NCBI RefSeq assembly: GCF_900111995.1
Contig: NZ_FOKF01000003.1
Span: forward strand, 1 to 64,000
Length of the DNA stretch: 64,000 nt
Source of the DNA: Collimonas sp. OK607
GTDB taxonomy: Bacteria > Pseudomonadota > Gammaproteobacteria > Burkholderiales > Burkholderiaceae_D
Direction of reading: 5' to 3'
Shown here: positions 19,833 to 28,283 of the stretch, piece by piece
Layout of the letters: each line of letters starts with the position of its first letter
Numbering within the stretch: the first letter of the stretch is position 1
Notes under the pieces: generated by a model
What the model saw: the letters and a program-made list of their open reading frames with translations, nothing else
Database searches by the model: none
Told to the model about the DNA's origin: nothing
Translations under genes and position numbers: made by a program

Positions 19833-22628
19833 ATGCAAAAAACCCTGCTGTTAGTTGATGGTTCCAGTTATCTCTATCGCGCCTTTCATGCATTGCCTGA
19901 CATGCGCAATGCTGCCAATGAGCCGACCGGCGCGATGTATGGAATCATAAATATGTTACGCCGTTTGCGTACCGATTACCCTGCAGCTTACCTTGCCTGC
20001 GTGTTCGATGCAAAAGGTAAAACTTTTCGCGACGACATGTACGCCGACTATAAGGCCACCCGGGCATCGATGCCGGAAGACCTGGTTAAACAGATTACGC
20101 CAATTCACGCCGCCGTGCGCGCCATGGGCTGGCCGATCCTGATGGTTGAGGGAGTGGAAGCCGACGATGTGATCGGCACGCTCACAGTGGAAGCGGTGCG
20201 CCATGGCATGCAAGCCGTGGTCTCGACCGGCGATAAAGATCTGGCGCAACTGGTCAACGAACACGTGACGTTGATCAACACCATGAGCAACGAGACACTG
20301 GATCCTGCCGGCGTGATCGCTAAATTCGGCGTGCCGCCGGAGCGCATCGTCGATTACCTGACATTGATCGGCGACACCGTCGACAACATCCCCGGTGTCT
20401 CCAAAGTCGGGCCGAAGACTGCGGTTAAATGGCTGGCGCAATATGACACGGTCGACCAGGTGATGGCCAACGCTGCCAATATCGGGGGAGCCGTCGGCGA
20501 GAACCTGCGGGCGGTGCTGGACTGGCTGCCCAAGGCCAAGGAGCTGGTGACGGTAAAGACCGATTGCGATCTGAGCGCACACATGGGGGCGTTCCCAGAA
20601 TCCCTGAGGCCGCCGGAGCAAGACAACGAGACGCTGATCGATCTGTACACACGCTATAACTTCAAGACCTGGTTGCGCGATCTGAGCGGTGCCGGTAACG
20701 CTGCCAGTGCAGCGGATAGTGCAGGGAAAGCCGGCGCAGGTAAAATCGCCTCGGCAGAGAGTGTCGCCGATCACAAACCCGGCACCGGCGAGCCGGCTCA
20801 GAGCAGCCTGTTTGCTGCGGTAGAACGGCATTATGAAACCGTGCTGACCGAAGCTCAGCTGGACGTGTGGCTGCAACGTATCGACAAGGCGACATTGACT
20901 GCAGTCGACACCGAGACTACCTCGCTTGATCCGATGACGGCTCAGCTGGTCGGGATATCGCTGTGTTGCGAGGTCGGCGTTGCCGCCTATATTCCGGTCG
21001 CACATCGTTACCAGGATGTACCCGCGCAATTATCGCGCGAACTGGTGCTGCAAAAGATGAGGAGTTGGCTTGAGGACGACAGCAAGCCCAAGGTCGGCCA
21101 GAATCTGAAATACGACAGCCACATATTTGCCAATCAGGGCGTCAGCCTGCGTGGCATCGTGCATGACACCTTGCTCGAATCTTATGTGTTCGAATCGCAT
21201 CGCAGCCATGATATGGACAGCCTGGCCATGCGTCACCTGAATCACCAGACCATCACATTCCAGGAGGTGTGCGGTAAAGGGGCTTCGCAGATCGGTTTCG
21301 ACGAAGTTGAAATCGGCCGCGCTACCGAATATGCAGCCGAGGACGCGGACATCACCTTGCAATTGCATCTGACCATGTGGCCGCATATTGCCGACGACGC
21401 CAAGCTCAGATTCATCTACGAAAAAATCGAAGTACCGACTTCGGTTGTGCTGCAAAAGATCGAACGCAATGGCGTGTTGATCGATGCCAGCCGTCTGGCT
21501 ACCCAATCGAATGAATTGGGCAAGCGCATGCTGGAAATAGAACAGCAAGCCTATGAACTGGCTGGCCAGCCTTTCAACCTGAGCTCACCTAAGCAACTGG
21601 GTGAAATCCTGTTCGAGAAACTTAAGCTGCCGGTGGTCAAGAAAACGCCATCCGGATCGCCGTCGACGGATGAAGAAGTGCTGCAGAAACTGGCAGAAGA
21701 TTATCCTCTGCCGAAGGTGCTGCTCGATTACCGCAGCCTGTCCAAACTGAAATCGACCTACACCGACAAACTGCCGAAGATGGTCAATGCGGAAACCGGT
21801 CGTGTGCATACCAATTATGCGCAGGCGGTCGCCGTTACCGGACGGCTGGCGTCGAACGATCCGAACTTGCAAAATATTCCGATTCGCACTGCCGAAGGGC
21901 GGCGTATCCGCGAAGCGTTTGTAGCACCTGAAGACAGCGTGATTGTTTCAGCCGACTATTCGCAAATCGAATTGCGCATCATGGCCCACATCTCTGGCGA
22001 TGAAAACATGCTGCGTGCATTTGCCGAAGGCGTGGATATCCACCGTGCCACTGCAGCCGAAATTTTCGGCACCACGGCAGCGGAGGTCACCAGCGAGCAG
22101 CGCCGTTATGCCAAGGTGATCAACTTCGGCCTGATTTATGGGATGAGCGCGTTCGGCCTGGCCGGCAACCTCGGCATCGAGCGCGCCGCCGCCCAAATGT
22201 ATATTGAAAAATATTTCATGCGCTTTGCCGGCGTCAAGCAGTTCATGGACATGACGCGGGTACAAGCCAAGGCGCAAGGTTACGTCGAGACCGTGTTCGG
22301 GCGCCGTTTGTGGCTGCCGGAAATCAATTCGCCCAATGGTCAGCGCCGCCAGGGTGCAGAGCGGGCGGCGATCAATGCGCCGATGCAGGGTACTGCCGCC
22401 GACTTGATCAAGTTATCGATGATCGCCGTGCAAAACTGGATTGAAACAGAAAAGTTAAAATCCAAGATGGTGATGCAGGTGCACGATGAACTTGTGCTGG
22501 AAGTGCCGCAAGACGAACTGGCGCTGGTGCGGGAAAAACTGCCGCAGCTGATGGCAGGCGTGGCTGAACTAAACGTGCCGCTGATTGCCGAAGTCGGAGT
22601 GGGCAAGAATTGGGACGAGGCGCATTGA
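19833..22628 (+). CDS. polA: DNA polymerase I
   Basis: Repair and Okazaki-fragment polymerase with three domains, 931 residues, full family length. The 5'-nuclease domain opens MQKTLLLVDGSSYLYRAFHA. The 3'-5' exonuclease domain shows DTETTSLD near residue 350, NLKYDSH and the YAAEDAD motif. The polymerase domain has SADYSQIELRIMAH (motif A) near residue 705, RRYAKVINFGLIYGMS (motif B, O helix) near 755 and MQVHDELVLEVP (motif C) near 880. The start fits related PolA proteins; a frame back to 19686 overlaps the divergent LOG gene. No clear ribosome binding site precedes the ATG. Confidence 0.97.
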   Translation: MQKTLLLVDGSSYLYRAFHALPDMRNAANEPTGAMYGIINMLRRLRTDYPAAYLACVFDAKGKTFRDDMYADYKATRASMPEDLVKQITPIHAAVRAMGWPILMVEGVEADDVIGTLTVEAVRHGMQAVVSTGDKDLAQLVNEHVTLINTMSNETLDPAGVIAKFGVPPERIVDYLTLIGDTVDNIPGVSKVGPKTAVKWLAQYDTVDQVMANAANIGGAVGENLRAVLDWLPKAKELVTVKTDCDLSAHMGAFPESLRPPEQDNETLIDLYTRYNFKTWLRDLSGAGNAASAADSAGKAGAGKIASAESVADHKPGTGEPAQSSLFAAVERHYETVLTEAQLDVWLQRIDKATLTAVDTETTSLDPMTAQLVGISLCCEVGVAAYIPVAHRYQDVPAQLSRELVLQKMRSWLEDDSKPKVGQNLKYDSHIFANQGVSLRGIVHDTLLESYVFESHRSHDMDSLAMRHLNHQTITFQEVCGKGASQIGFDEVEIGRATEYAAEDADITLQLHLTMWPHIADDAKLRFIYEKIEVPTSVVLQKIERNGVLIDASRLATQSNELGKRMLEIEQQAYELAGQPFNLSSPKQLGEILFEKLKLPVVKKTPSGSPSTDEEVLQKLAEDYPLPKVLLDYRSLSKLKSTYTDKLPKMVNAETGRVHTNYAQAVAVTGRLASNDPNLQNIPIRTAEGRRIREAFVAPEDSVIVSADYSQIELRIMAHISGDENMLRAFAEGVDIHRATAAEIFGTTAAEVTSEQRRYAKVINFGLIYGMSAFGLAGNLGIERAAAQMYIEKYFMRFAGVKQFMDMTRVQAKAQGYVETVFGRRLWLPEINSPNGQRRQGAERAAINAPMQGTAADLIKLSMIAVQNWIETEKLKSKMVMQVHDELVLEVPQDELALVREKLPQLMAGVAELNVPLIAEVGVGKNWDEAH

Positions 22629-22718
22629 GTGTATTGGCCGCATGGAATTTAACGGTGGCTGGTTGGTGCCGGTCAATGCAAATAGATAGTTGAAGATCAA
22701 CCTTGGAGGAAAACTTTA

Positions 22719-23603
22719 ATGTCGAATTTGAAACAGGATTTCGATAGCCTGGTGGGAAAAACCAGTTTGTCAGATGATGTTGACCGCCGTACCTTTTTGA
22801 AGGCAGCCCTGGGCACCGGGTTTGCCGCCGCAGTGATGCCGGTCATGGCGCAGACCGTGATCACTACCGATACCTTCGGCCTCACCGCCGGCCCGTTGGA
22901 AGTCCAGGCGAATGGCTTGAGTGTGCCGATCTACCGTTCCCAGCCCGAAGGTAAAACCAATTTGCCGGTGGTGCTGGTGGTGTCGGAAATCTTCGGGGTG
23001 CACGAACACATCGCCGATATCACGCGGCGCTTCGCCAAGCTCGGCTATCTGGCGATTGCGCCGGACCTGTTCATTCGCGAAGGTAATCCGGCGGCTTTCG
23101 CATCGATTCCGGAGTTGTACAAGAACGTGATTTCAAAAGTGCCGGATGACCAGGTGCTGGGCGATCTCGATGCCTGCGTCGCCTGGGCCAAGGCAAACGG
23201 CGGCAATGTCGACAAGCTGGCGATTACCGGCTTCTGCTGGGGAGGGCGCATTACCTGGCTGTACGCCAGCCATAATCCCAAGGTGAAGGCTGCTGCTGCC
23301 TGGTATGGCAGCCTGGTGGGCGACAAGAGCGAGCTGATGCCGAAGCAGCCGGTCGACATTGCGTCGACCTTGAAAGTGCCGGTGCTGGGTTTGTATGGGG
23401 CCAAGGACCAAGGTATTACCCAGGATCACGTGGCGCAGATGAAAGCGGCGCTCGCCAAAGGCAGCAGCAAATCCGAAATCGTGGTGTATCCGAACTCCGG
23501 CCATGCGTTTAATGCCGATTATCGCCCTAGTTATGTGGAAGCGGATGCCAAGGACGGTTGGAAACGTACCCTGGCCTGGTTTAAAGCGCACGGGGTGAGT
23601 TGA
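22719..23603 (+). CDS. dienelactone hydrolase family protein, Tat-exported
   Basis: An alpha/beta hydrolase of the dienelactone hydrolase (carboxymethylenebutenolidase) family, 294 residues. The likely catalytic triad is Cys in GFCWGG near residue 173, Asp in YGAKDQGI near 228 and His in NSGHAFNAD near 263. The N-terminus carries a twin-arginine pattern DRRTFLKAALGTG at about residues 22-34, then a hydrophobic stretch ending in MAQT, so export by the Tat pathway is likely. No chloroaromatic pathway genes are nearby; the substrate is unknown. A GGAGG lies just before the start. Confidence 0.88.
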   Translation: MSNLKQDFDSLVGKTSLSDDVDRRTFLKAALGTGFAAAVMPVMAQTVITTDTFGLTAGPLEVQANGLSVPIYRSQPEGKTNLPVVLVVSEIFGVHEHIADITRRFAKLGYLAIAPDLFIREGNPAAFASIPELYKNVISKVPDDQVLGDLDACVAWAKANGGNVDKLAITGFCWGGRITWLYASHNPKVKAAAAWYGSLVGDKSELMPKQPVDIASTLKVPVLGLYGAKDQGITQDHVAQMKAALAKGSSKSEIVVYPNSGHAFNADYRPSYVEADAKDGWKRTLAWFKAHGVS

Positions 23604-23711
23604 ATCCGATTTAGGCGTCGAGGCCTGGCAATTAAGAGTAACTAACAGTTAAATTTGCTGAAATGCAGCGGCTGTGTTCTAATTTGCAACCATGTTGCAT
23701 TTAACCTCTGA

Positions 23712-24509
23712 TTGCCGGAGCCAAAAATTAATTCCACACTCGTTTCAATTCTCCTGGCGACCACGATCGCCGGGCTTTTCAGCATAACCGCCGCGGCTAT
23801 TTTTTCGTTCGCGCTGCTGTCGAAGGTGGTCGAGCGCATGGTCAGCCTGTCGGTCGGCATCATGCTGGCGACTTCCTTGCTGCACGCGCTGCCGGAAGCT
23901 TTCGAATCGCAGGCCGATAGCCACACGCTGTTTGCCGTGTTGCTAGGCGGGCTGCTGGCATTCTTCGTGCTGGAAAAATTCGCCATCCTGCGCCATTCCC
24001 ATCATCACGAAGATGACGGCCACGGGCATCATCACGGGCATGACAAGAAAGAGGCGGGCAAAGCCGGCTGGATGATCCTGGTTGGTGATGGCTTGCACAA
24101 CTTTACCGACGGTATCTTGATTGCCGCCGCTTTCCTGGCAGATCCGCATCTCGGCCTGATCACCGGGCTGGCCATCATCGTGCATGAGATTCCGCAAGAA
24201 ATCGGCGATTTCATCGTGTTGCTCAACGCCGGCTTTTCGCGGACCCGAGCTTATGTGTATAACCTGATCTGCAGCCTGATGGCGGTACTTGGCGGTTTAC
24301 TGGGTTACTTTACCCTCGAGCGCGGCATGGAATGGATTCCTTACGTGCTGGTATTTGCTTCTTCGGGATTTATCTATATCGCCGTCAGCGATTTGATGCC
24401 GCAAATGCAGCGCCGGGCCACACTGCGTGAAACGATTCCGCAGATCCTGTTGATCGGCGCCGGCGTAGCTATCGTTCTATTCCTGACCCGTCACGCCCAT
24501 CATCATTAA
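23712..24509 (+). CDS. ZIP family metal transporter
   Basis: A predicted zinc or other divalent-metal carrier of the ZIP family, with about eight hydrophobic segments over 265 residues. Key helices show VGDGLHNFTDGILIAAAF near residue 125 and IVHEIPQEIGDFIVLLNAG near 155, the H/N/E metal sites of ZIP proteins. A cytoplasmic loop near residues 95-115 is rich in His and Asp, and the C-terminus ends HAHHH. The start is uncertain: TTG at 23712, or ATT at 23727, which has GGAG at ideal spacing. Confidence 0.88.
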   Translation: MPEPKINSTLVSILLATTIAGLFSITAAAIFSFALLSKVVERMVSLSVGIMLATSLLHALPEAFESQADSHTLFAVLLGGLLAFFVLEKFAILRHSHHHEDDGHGHHHGHDKKEAGKAGWMILVGDGLHNFTDGILIAAAFLADPHLGLITGLAIIVHEIPQEIGDFIVLLNAGFSRTRAYVYNLICSLMAVLGGLLGYFTLERGMEWIPYVLVFASSGFIYIAVSDLMPQMQRRATLRETIPQILLIGAGVAIVLFLTRHAHHH

Positions 24510-24512
24510 ACA

Positions 24513-24603
24513 GTAGGGTGGGCACGCATTTGTGCCCACGCGGACTCCGATTTATCGCAATTGTGCCGGTAACGCGTGGGCAAAAAAACTTGCCCACCCT
24601 ACG
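24513..24603. repeat. double-hairpin repeat, copy 3
   Basis: Begins GTAGGGTGGGCACGCATTTGTGCCCACGCGG and ends AACGCGTGGGC, an A-run, then TTGCCCACCCTACG. The middle reads actccgatttatcgcaattg. It lies between the convergent ZIP transporter and sulfurtransferase genes, three bases after one stop and six before the other. Confidence 0.87.
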
Positions 24604-24609
24604 TACGGC

Positions 24610-25476
24610 TTAAACGCCCTTGGCCATCGGGCGTGTCGAATCAGAACACCACTCGCTCCACGATCCCGGATACAAGGCCGCGCCGTGCAAACCGGCGATT
24701 TCCAGCGCCAGCAAATTATGGCAGGCAGTGACGCCTGAACCGCACTGCATCACGGCCGTCTTGGGTTCACTGATCAATGCGCCGAATTCCTCATGCAACT
24801 GATGCCCCGGCTTGAAACGGCCATCGGCCTGCAGATTGTCCTTGAAGAAACGATTCTTGGCGCCGGGAATATGGCCGCCGACCGGGTCTATCGTTTCATT
24901 TTCCCCGCGGAAGCGATCTGGTGCGCGCGCATCGACGATGGTGCGCCTCTGGTTGGTCAGGTTGACCAGCACGTCGTGGGCGGTGACGCTGTTGGTCAGC
25001 GGCGGCTTGGTGCTGATGTTGCCGCTAGCCGGTACCGGCTCCGCAGTCGATAAGCCTCCGCCTGCAGCTTGCCAGGCGGCCAGTCCGCCGTCCAGCACTA
25101 CCACCGAGTTATGACCGATGGAACGTAACAGCCACCACAGGCGGGCAGCATACATGCCACCTTGGGCGTCGTACGCGACGACCTGAGTGTCGTCATTGAT
25201 GCCCCATGCCCGCAGCGTGGCGAGCAACGCATCTTTTTCCGGCAGGGGATGGCGGCCTTTGAAGCTGCCGTCGGCCGCTTGTTTGGCGCCGGAAAGATCG
25301 CGGTCCAGATTGGCGAAGCGGGCTTCAGGAATGTGGCCGGCATCGTAAGCCGTCCTGCCGGCCGCGGCATCCGTCAAATCGTGGCGGCAGTCGACAATGA
25401 CCCAGTTGGGATTTTGCGCATTCTGCAACAAGTTAGAGGCAGAAATCAGCGTCGTATAAGGATGGGCGTGAGACAT
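24610..25476 (-). CDS. sseA: 3-mercaptopyruvate/thiosulfate sulfurtransferase
   Basis: Two-domain rhodanese protein, 288 residues, that moves sulfur from mercaptopyruvate or thiosulfate to acceptors such as cyanide or thiols. The catalytic loop of the second domain is CGSGVTA (Cys near 245), the form typical of mercaptopyruvate sulfurtransferases rather than the CRxGx[RT] loop of thiosulfate rhodaneses. The first domain has VIVDCRHDL near residue 26, YDAGHIPEARFANLDRDLSG and AYDAQGGMYAARLWWLL. It is preceded by a DMT transporter gene that reads in the same direction. Confidence 0.9.
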   Translation of the reverse strand: MSHAHPYTTLISASNLLQNAQNPNWVIVDCRHDLTDAAAGRTAYDAGHIPEARFANLDRDLSGAKQAADGSFKGRHPLPEKDALLATLRAWGINDDTQVVAYDAQGGMYAARLWWLLRSIGHNSVVVLDGGLAAWQAAGGGLSTAEPVPASGNISTKPPLTNSVTAHDVLVNLTNQRRTIVDARAPDRFRGENETIDPVGGHIPGAKNRFFKDNLQADGRFKPGHQLHEEFGALISEPKTAVMQCGSGVTACHNLLALEIAGLHGAALYPGSWSEWCSDSTRPMAKGV

Positions 25477-25521
25477 GGCAGTCCTTCTATCTAAGTGTGT
25501 ATCAGGTGATGCGAGGCAACC

Positions 25522-26481
25522 TCACAAGCTGCGAGTTTCGGTAGTCTGGTTAATTTTGTTATCCAGCGGATTTTCCGAATGTAACGCCGAATGTAACGGC
25601 TTGAGTGGGCGCGCCTTCTTCTGATTATAAAACGTTGCCAGCAAACCGCCGATAAGGATTACCGCGGTACCAAGCCAGCCACGCCAGCCAAGCTGGTCGT
25701 GCCAGATCAGAATGCCCCAGATGCTGGAAAAGACGATGCCCGTGTATTGCAGGTTTGCTGTCAGCAGCGGATTGCCGAGACGGTAGGCGCGCGTCATGGC
25801 CATCTGGGCGACAGTGGCCGATAGACTCAGTGTAATCAATAAGGCCACGCCTTGCATATTATGTGCATGCCAGAACGGGACGCCGCCGCCGGGCAGCAAG
25901 GTGCTTCCAGCCAGGCCGGCGATAGTGCTGGTCATCGAAAAATAAAAGACCACGCGATATTCCGGTTCGCCCAGCGTGCCCAGATGGCGTACCTGCAGGT
26001 ACGCCACGGCCGCGATCAGGCCGGATGCCAGGGCGATCATGCCGCCCAGTGTCTGATTGGTATCGAGCGACGGTTTCATCAACAGCATCACGCCGATGAA
26101 GCTGATCACGATGGTGGCTGCCATACCCCAATCAAAGCGCGTGTTGCCGCGCCACCACGCGCTGCCAAACAAGATCGCGGCCAGCCATATCGAGGAGGTG
26201 TAATTGAGGGTAGTGGCGGTAGCGACCGGCAGCAGGCTGAAGGAATAGAACCACATCGACAAGGAAATCACGCCGATTACGCCGCGCCACACATGCTGAC
26301 GCGGTATGGGCGTCTTCAAGGTGCCGCCTTTCAGCAGAATCAGTACGATGATGAATAGCATGCCGATCAAGCCGCGGCTCAGCACGATTTCAGCGATGGA
26401 GTAATGATCGGAAGCAAGCTTGACGCAGACTCCCATGATCGAAAACATGAGGCTAGCGAACAACATCCAGAGTGATTGCAT
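25522..26481 (-). CDS. DMT superfamily (EamA) transporter
   Basis: A 319-residue membrane protein with about ten hydrophobic helices in two repeated EamA halves. Recognisable pieces are MLFASLMFSIMGVCVKL at the N-terminus, LVLSRG-like IVLSRGLIGM, and LLPVATATTLNYTSSIW near residue 90. The substrate is unknown. The start ATG at 26481 places the first helix at residue 5; the longer frame to 26700 runs into repeat-rich sequence and is rejected. sseA follows 45 bases downstream. Confidence 0.83.
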   Translation of the reverse strand: MQSLWMLFASLMFSIMGVCVKLASDHYSIAEIVLSRGLIGMLFIIVLILLKGGTLKTPIPRQHVWRGVIGVISLSMWFYSFSLLPVATATTLNYTSSIWLAAILFGSAWWRGNTRFDWGMAATIVISFIGVMLLMKPSLDTNQTLGGMIALASGLIAAVAYLQVRHLGTLGEPEYRVVFYFSMTSTIAGLAGSTLLPGGGVPFWHAHNMQGVALLITLSLSATVAQMAMTRAYRLGNPLLTANLQYTGIVFSSIWGILIWHDQLGWRGWLGTAVILIGGLLATFYNQKKARPLKPLHSALHSENPLDNKINQTTETRSL

Positions 26482-26565
26482 GGGGCGGGCGACGGAAGCG
26501 AAAGGAGCGTTGCTGCTATTTTGACTGATTCCGGCGACAGTGCATGCTCTTATTGCACTAAATAA

Positions 26566-26616
26566 TGACAAAGGGCCGGAGTTTGCGCATTTACGCAAAC
26601 TCCGGCCCTTGTTGTC
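26566..26616. terminator. very strong hairpin, probable terminator
   Basis: AAGGGCCGGAGTTTGCG (26571-26587) pairs perfectly with CGCAAACTCCGGCCCTT (26594-26610), and gacaa/ttgttgtc lengthens the stem. It lies after the Rieske gene on the minus strand, where TTTGTCATTATTTA follows. Next to it, at 26623-26647, is a short direct repeat built on GGACTCTCCG. Confidence 0.7.
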
Positions 26617-26669
26617 GGATGCAGGACTCTCCGAAGGACTCTCCGGAGGATCCGACCGGGTCAAGCCAC

Positions 26670-27773
26670 TCAGGTCAAGCCGTTCTGACTCCGGTACCAC
26701 TCGTGGAAATGCTGCATGCCGTCTTCCATCGGCGACTGGTACGGGCCGACCTCGCTGACGCCGCGCTCCATCAAGATGCGTCGTCCGGCATCCATGCGCA
26801 ATGCGATTTCGTCATCTTCCACGCAGGTTTCCATGTAAGCGGCACGTTCCGCTTCGACCATTTCGCGTTCAAACAGCGCAATTTCCTCTGGGTAATAAAA
26901 CTCGACCACATTGGTGGTTTTTTGCGGGCCGCGCGGCCATAGCGTCGACACCACCAGCACATGGGGATACCACTCCACCATGATGTTGGGATATAAGGTC
27001 AGCCAGATTGCGCCGAACTTCGGCGGTTCGCCATTGCTGAACTTGAGAACCTGTTCCTGCCATTTTTTGTAGGCAGGCGAGCCGGATTTCGCCAGTCCGT
27101 GGTTGACGCCGACGGTTTGGACACTGTAATCCTTGCCAAATTGCCATTCCAGGTCATCGCAGCTGACAAAACTGCCCAGGCCGGGATGAAACGGCTCGAC
27201 GTGGTAATCCTCCAGGTAGACCTCGATAAAGGTTTTCCAGTTGTAGTCGCACTCGTGGACTTCGACGTGGTCGAACAGGTAGCCGCTGAAATCGAGATCC
27301 TTGGCGACACCGAGCTCCGCCAGTTTTTCACCGACGTGGAAGGCATTGTGCTCGAATAGCAAGCCGTTCCAGTTTTGCAGCGGTGTTTTGGACAAGTTCA
27401 TGCATGGCGTTTCACCGAAGTGCGGTGCGCCAATCAGTTCGCCCTTGAGGTCGTAAGTCCAGCGATGCAGCGGGCAGACGATATTGCGCGCATTGCCGTG
27501 GCCATCGAGCATTTTTGCCTGACGATGGCGACAGACGTTGGAAATCAGCTCAATCCCCTGAGGATTGCGCACCAGCATACGGCCTTCGTTTTCAGAAGCC
27601 AGCGTGGCGTAATCGCCGACGTTGGGCACCATCAGCTCATGGCCGACGTAACGCGGGCCATTCTGAAAGAGTTGCTGGATTTCACGCTTTAACAGCGCTT
27701 CGTCAAAGTAGACGTTGACCGGAAGTTGCGCATTGGAGCGCGCGAGCTTGGAAATAGAAGCCAGATCGGACAT
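26670..27773 (-). CDS. Rieske-type ring-hydroxylating oxygenase alpha subunit
   Basis: A 367-residue oxygenase with an N-terminal Rieske [2Fe-2S] domain (Cys81-His83 and Cys100-x2-His103). Its C-terminal mononuclear-iron domain has EDYHVEPFHPG (Asp189, His191, His196) as bridge and ligands. This architecture oxidises aromatic rings or quaternary amines. No ferredoxin, reductase or beta subunit gene is adjacent, so electron donors must be encoded elsewhere and the substrate cannot be named. The start is ATG with a GGAGG placed unusually close. Confidence 0.88.
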   Translation of the reverse strand: MSDLASISKLARSNAQLPVNVYFDEALLKREIQQLFQNGPRYVGHELMVPNVGDYATLASENEGRMLVRNPQGIELISNVCRHRQAKMLDGHGNARNIVCPLHRWTYDLKGELIGAPHFGETPCMNLSKTPLQNWNGLLFEHNAFHVGEKLAELGVAKDLDFSGYLFDHVEVHECDYNWKTFIEVYLEDYHVEPFHPGLGSFVSCDDLEWQFGKDYSVQTVGVNHGLAKSGSPAYKKWQEQVLKFSNGEPPKFGAIWLTLYPNIMVEWYPHVLVVSTLWPRGPQKTTNVVEFYYPEEIALFEREMVEAERAAYMETCVEDDEIALRMDAGRRILMERGVSEVGPYQSPMEDGMQHFHEWYRSQNGLT

Positions 27774-28007
27774 CCCTCCACCCCCAAATGTGTTGTATCA
27801 ACCTAAGAGAGAAAGAATCCGCAAAAACCTGTGTTCAAATAATATGAAACGGAAATTTTGGACAGAACCGAGGATTATCCCATAAAAAGCTGAAATTGGG
27901 CTGCTTTACGCTAGTTATCCAGCCCTATTTTCTAAATCAACTCCTCTAAATACAACGAGTTATGGATGTTTGCTCTAAAATAGCGGACTAAACTATTTAT
28001 AGCCAAT

Positions 28008-28283
28008 ATGGCCACTATGCCAAAAAATCCGATTTCCGCCAGCAGCCCTGCCTCGTTTGAACAAGCAATGACCGAGCTGGAGCAGCTGGTAGCCCAAATG
28101 GAGGCTGGCGAGTTGCCGCTGGAAGCATCCGTTGCCGCCTATAAACGCGGTTCGGAGCTGGTCAAGTTTTGCGCGTTGCAACTCGAAAAAGTCGACAGCC
28201 AGGTCAAAGTGCTGGAAGGCGACATGCTCAAGCCCTTTGCCGGTGAAGCGCTTAATGATCATAGCGGCGGAGCTGAAGAATGA
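28008..28283 (+). CDS. xseB: exodeoxyribonuclease VII small subunit
   Basis: XseB forms helical bundles that activate the XseA nuclease, which degrades single-stranded DNA. The 91-residue protein has the family core SFEQAMTELEQLVAQMEAGE, LPLEASVAAYKRG and a Leu-rich helix. The start could be ATG 28008 or ATG 28017. xseA is not in the window; xseB at the head of an isoprenoid operon is common in proteobacteria. Its stop overlaps the ispA start (ATGA). Confidence 0.93.
   Translation: MATMPKNPISASSPASFEQAMTELEQLVAQMEAGELPLEASVAAYKRGSELVKFCALQLEKVDSQVKVLEGDMLKPFAGEALNDHSGGAEE

Noticed and set aside
25522-26700. 392-codon version of the DMT transporter
   Set aside because: The extra N-terminus is translated hairpin and direct-repeat DNA; the first membrane helix starts right after the ATG at 26481.
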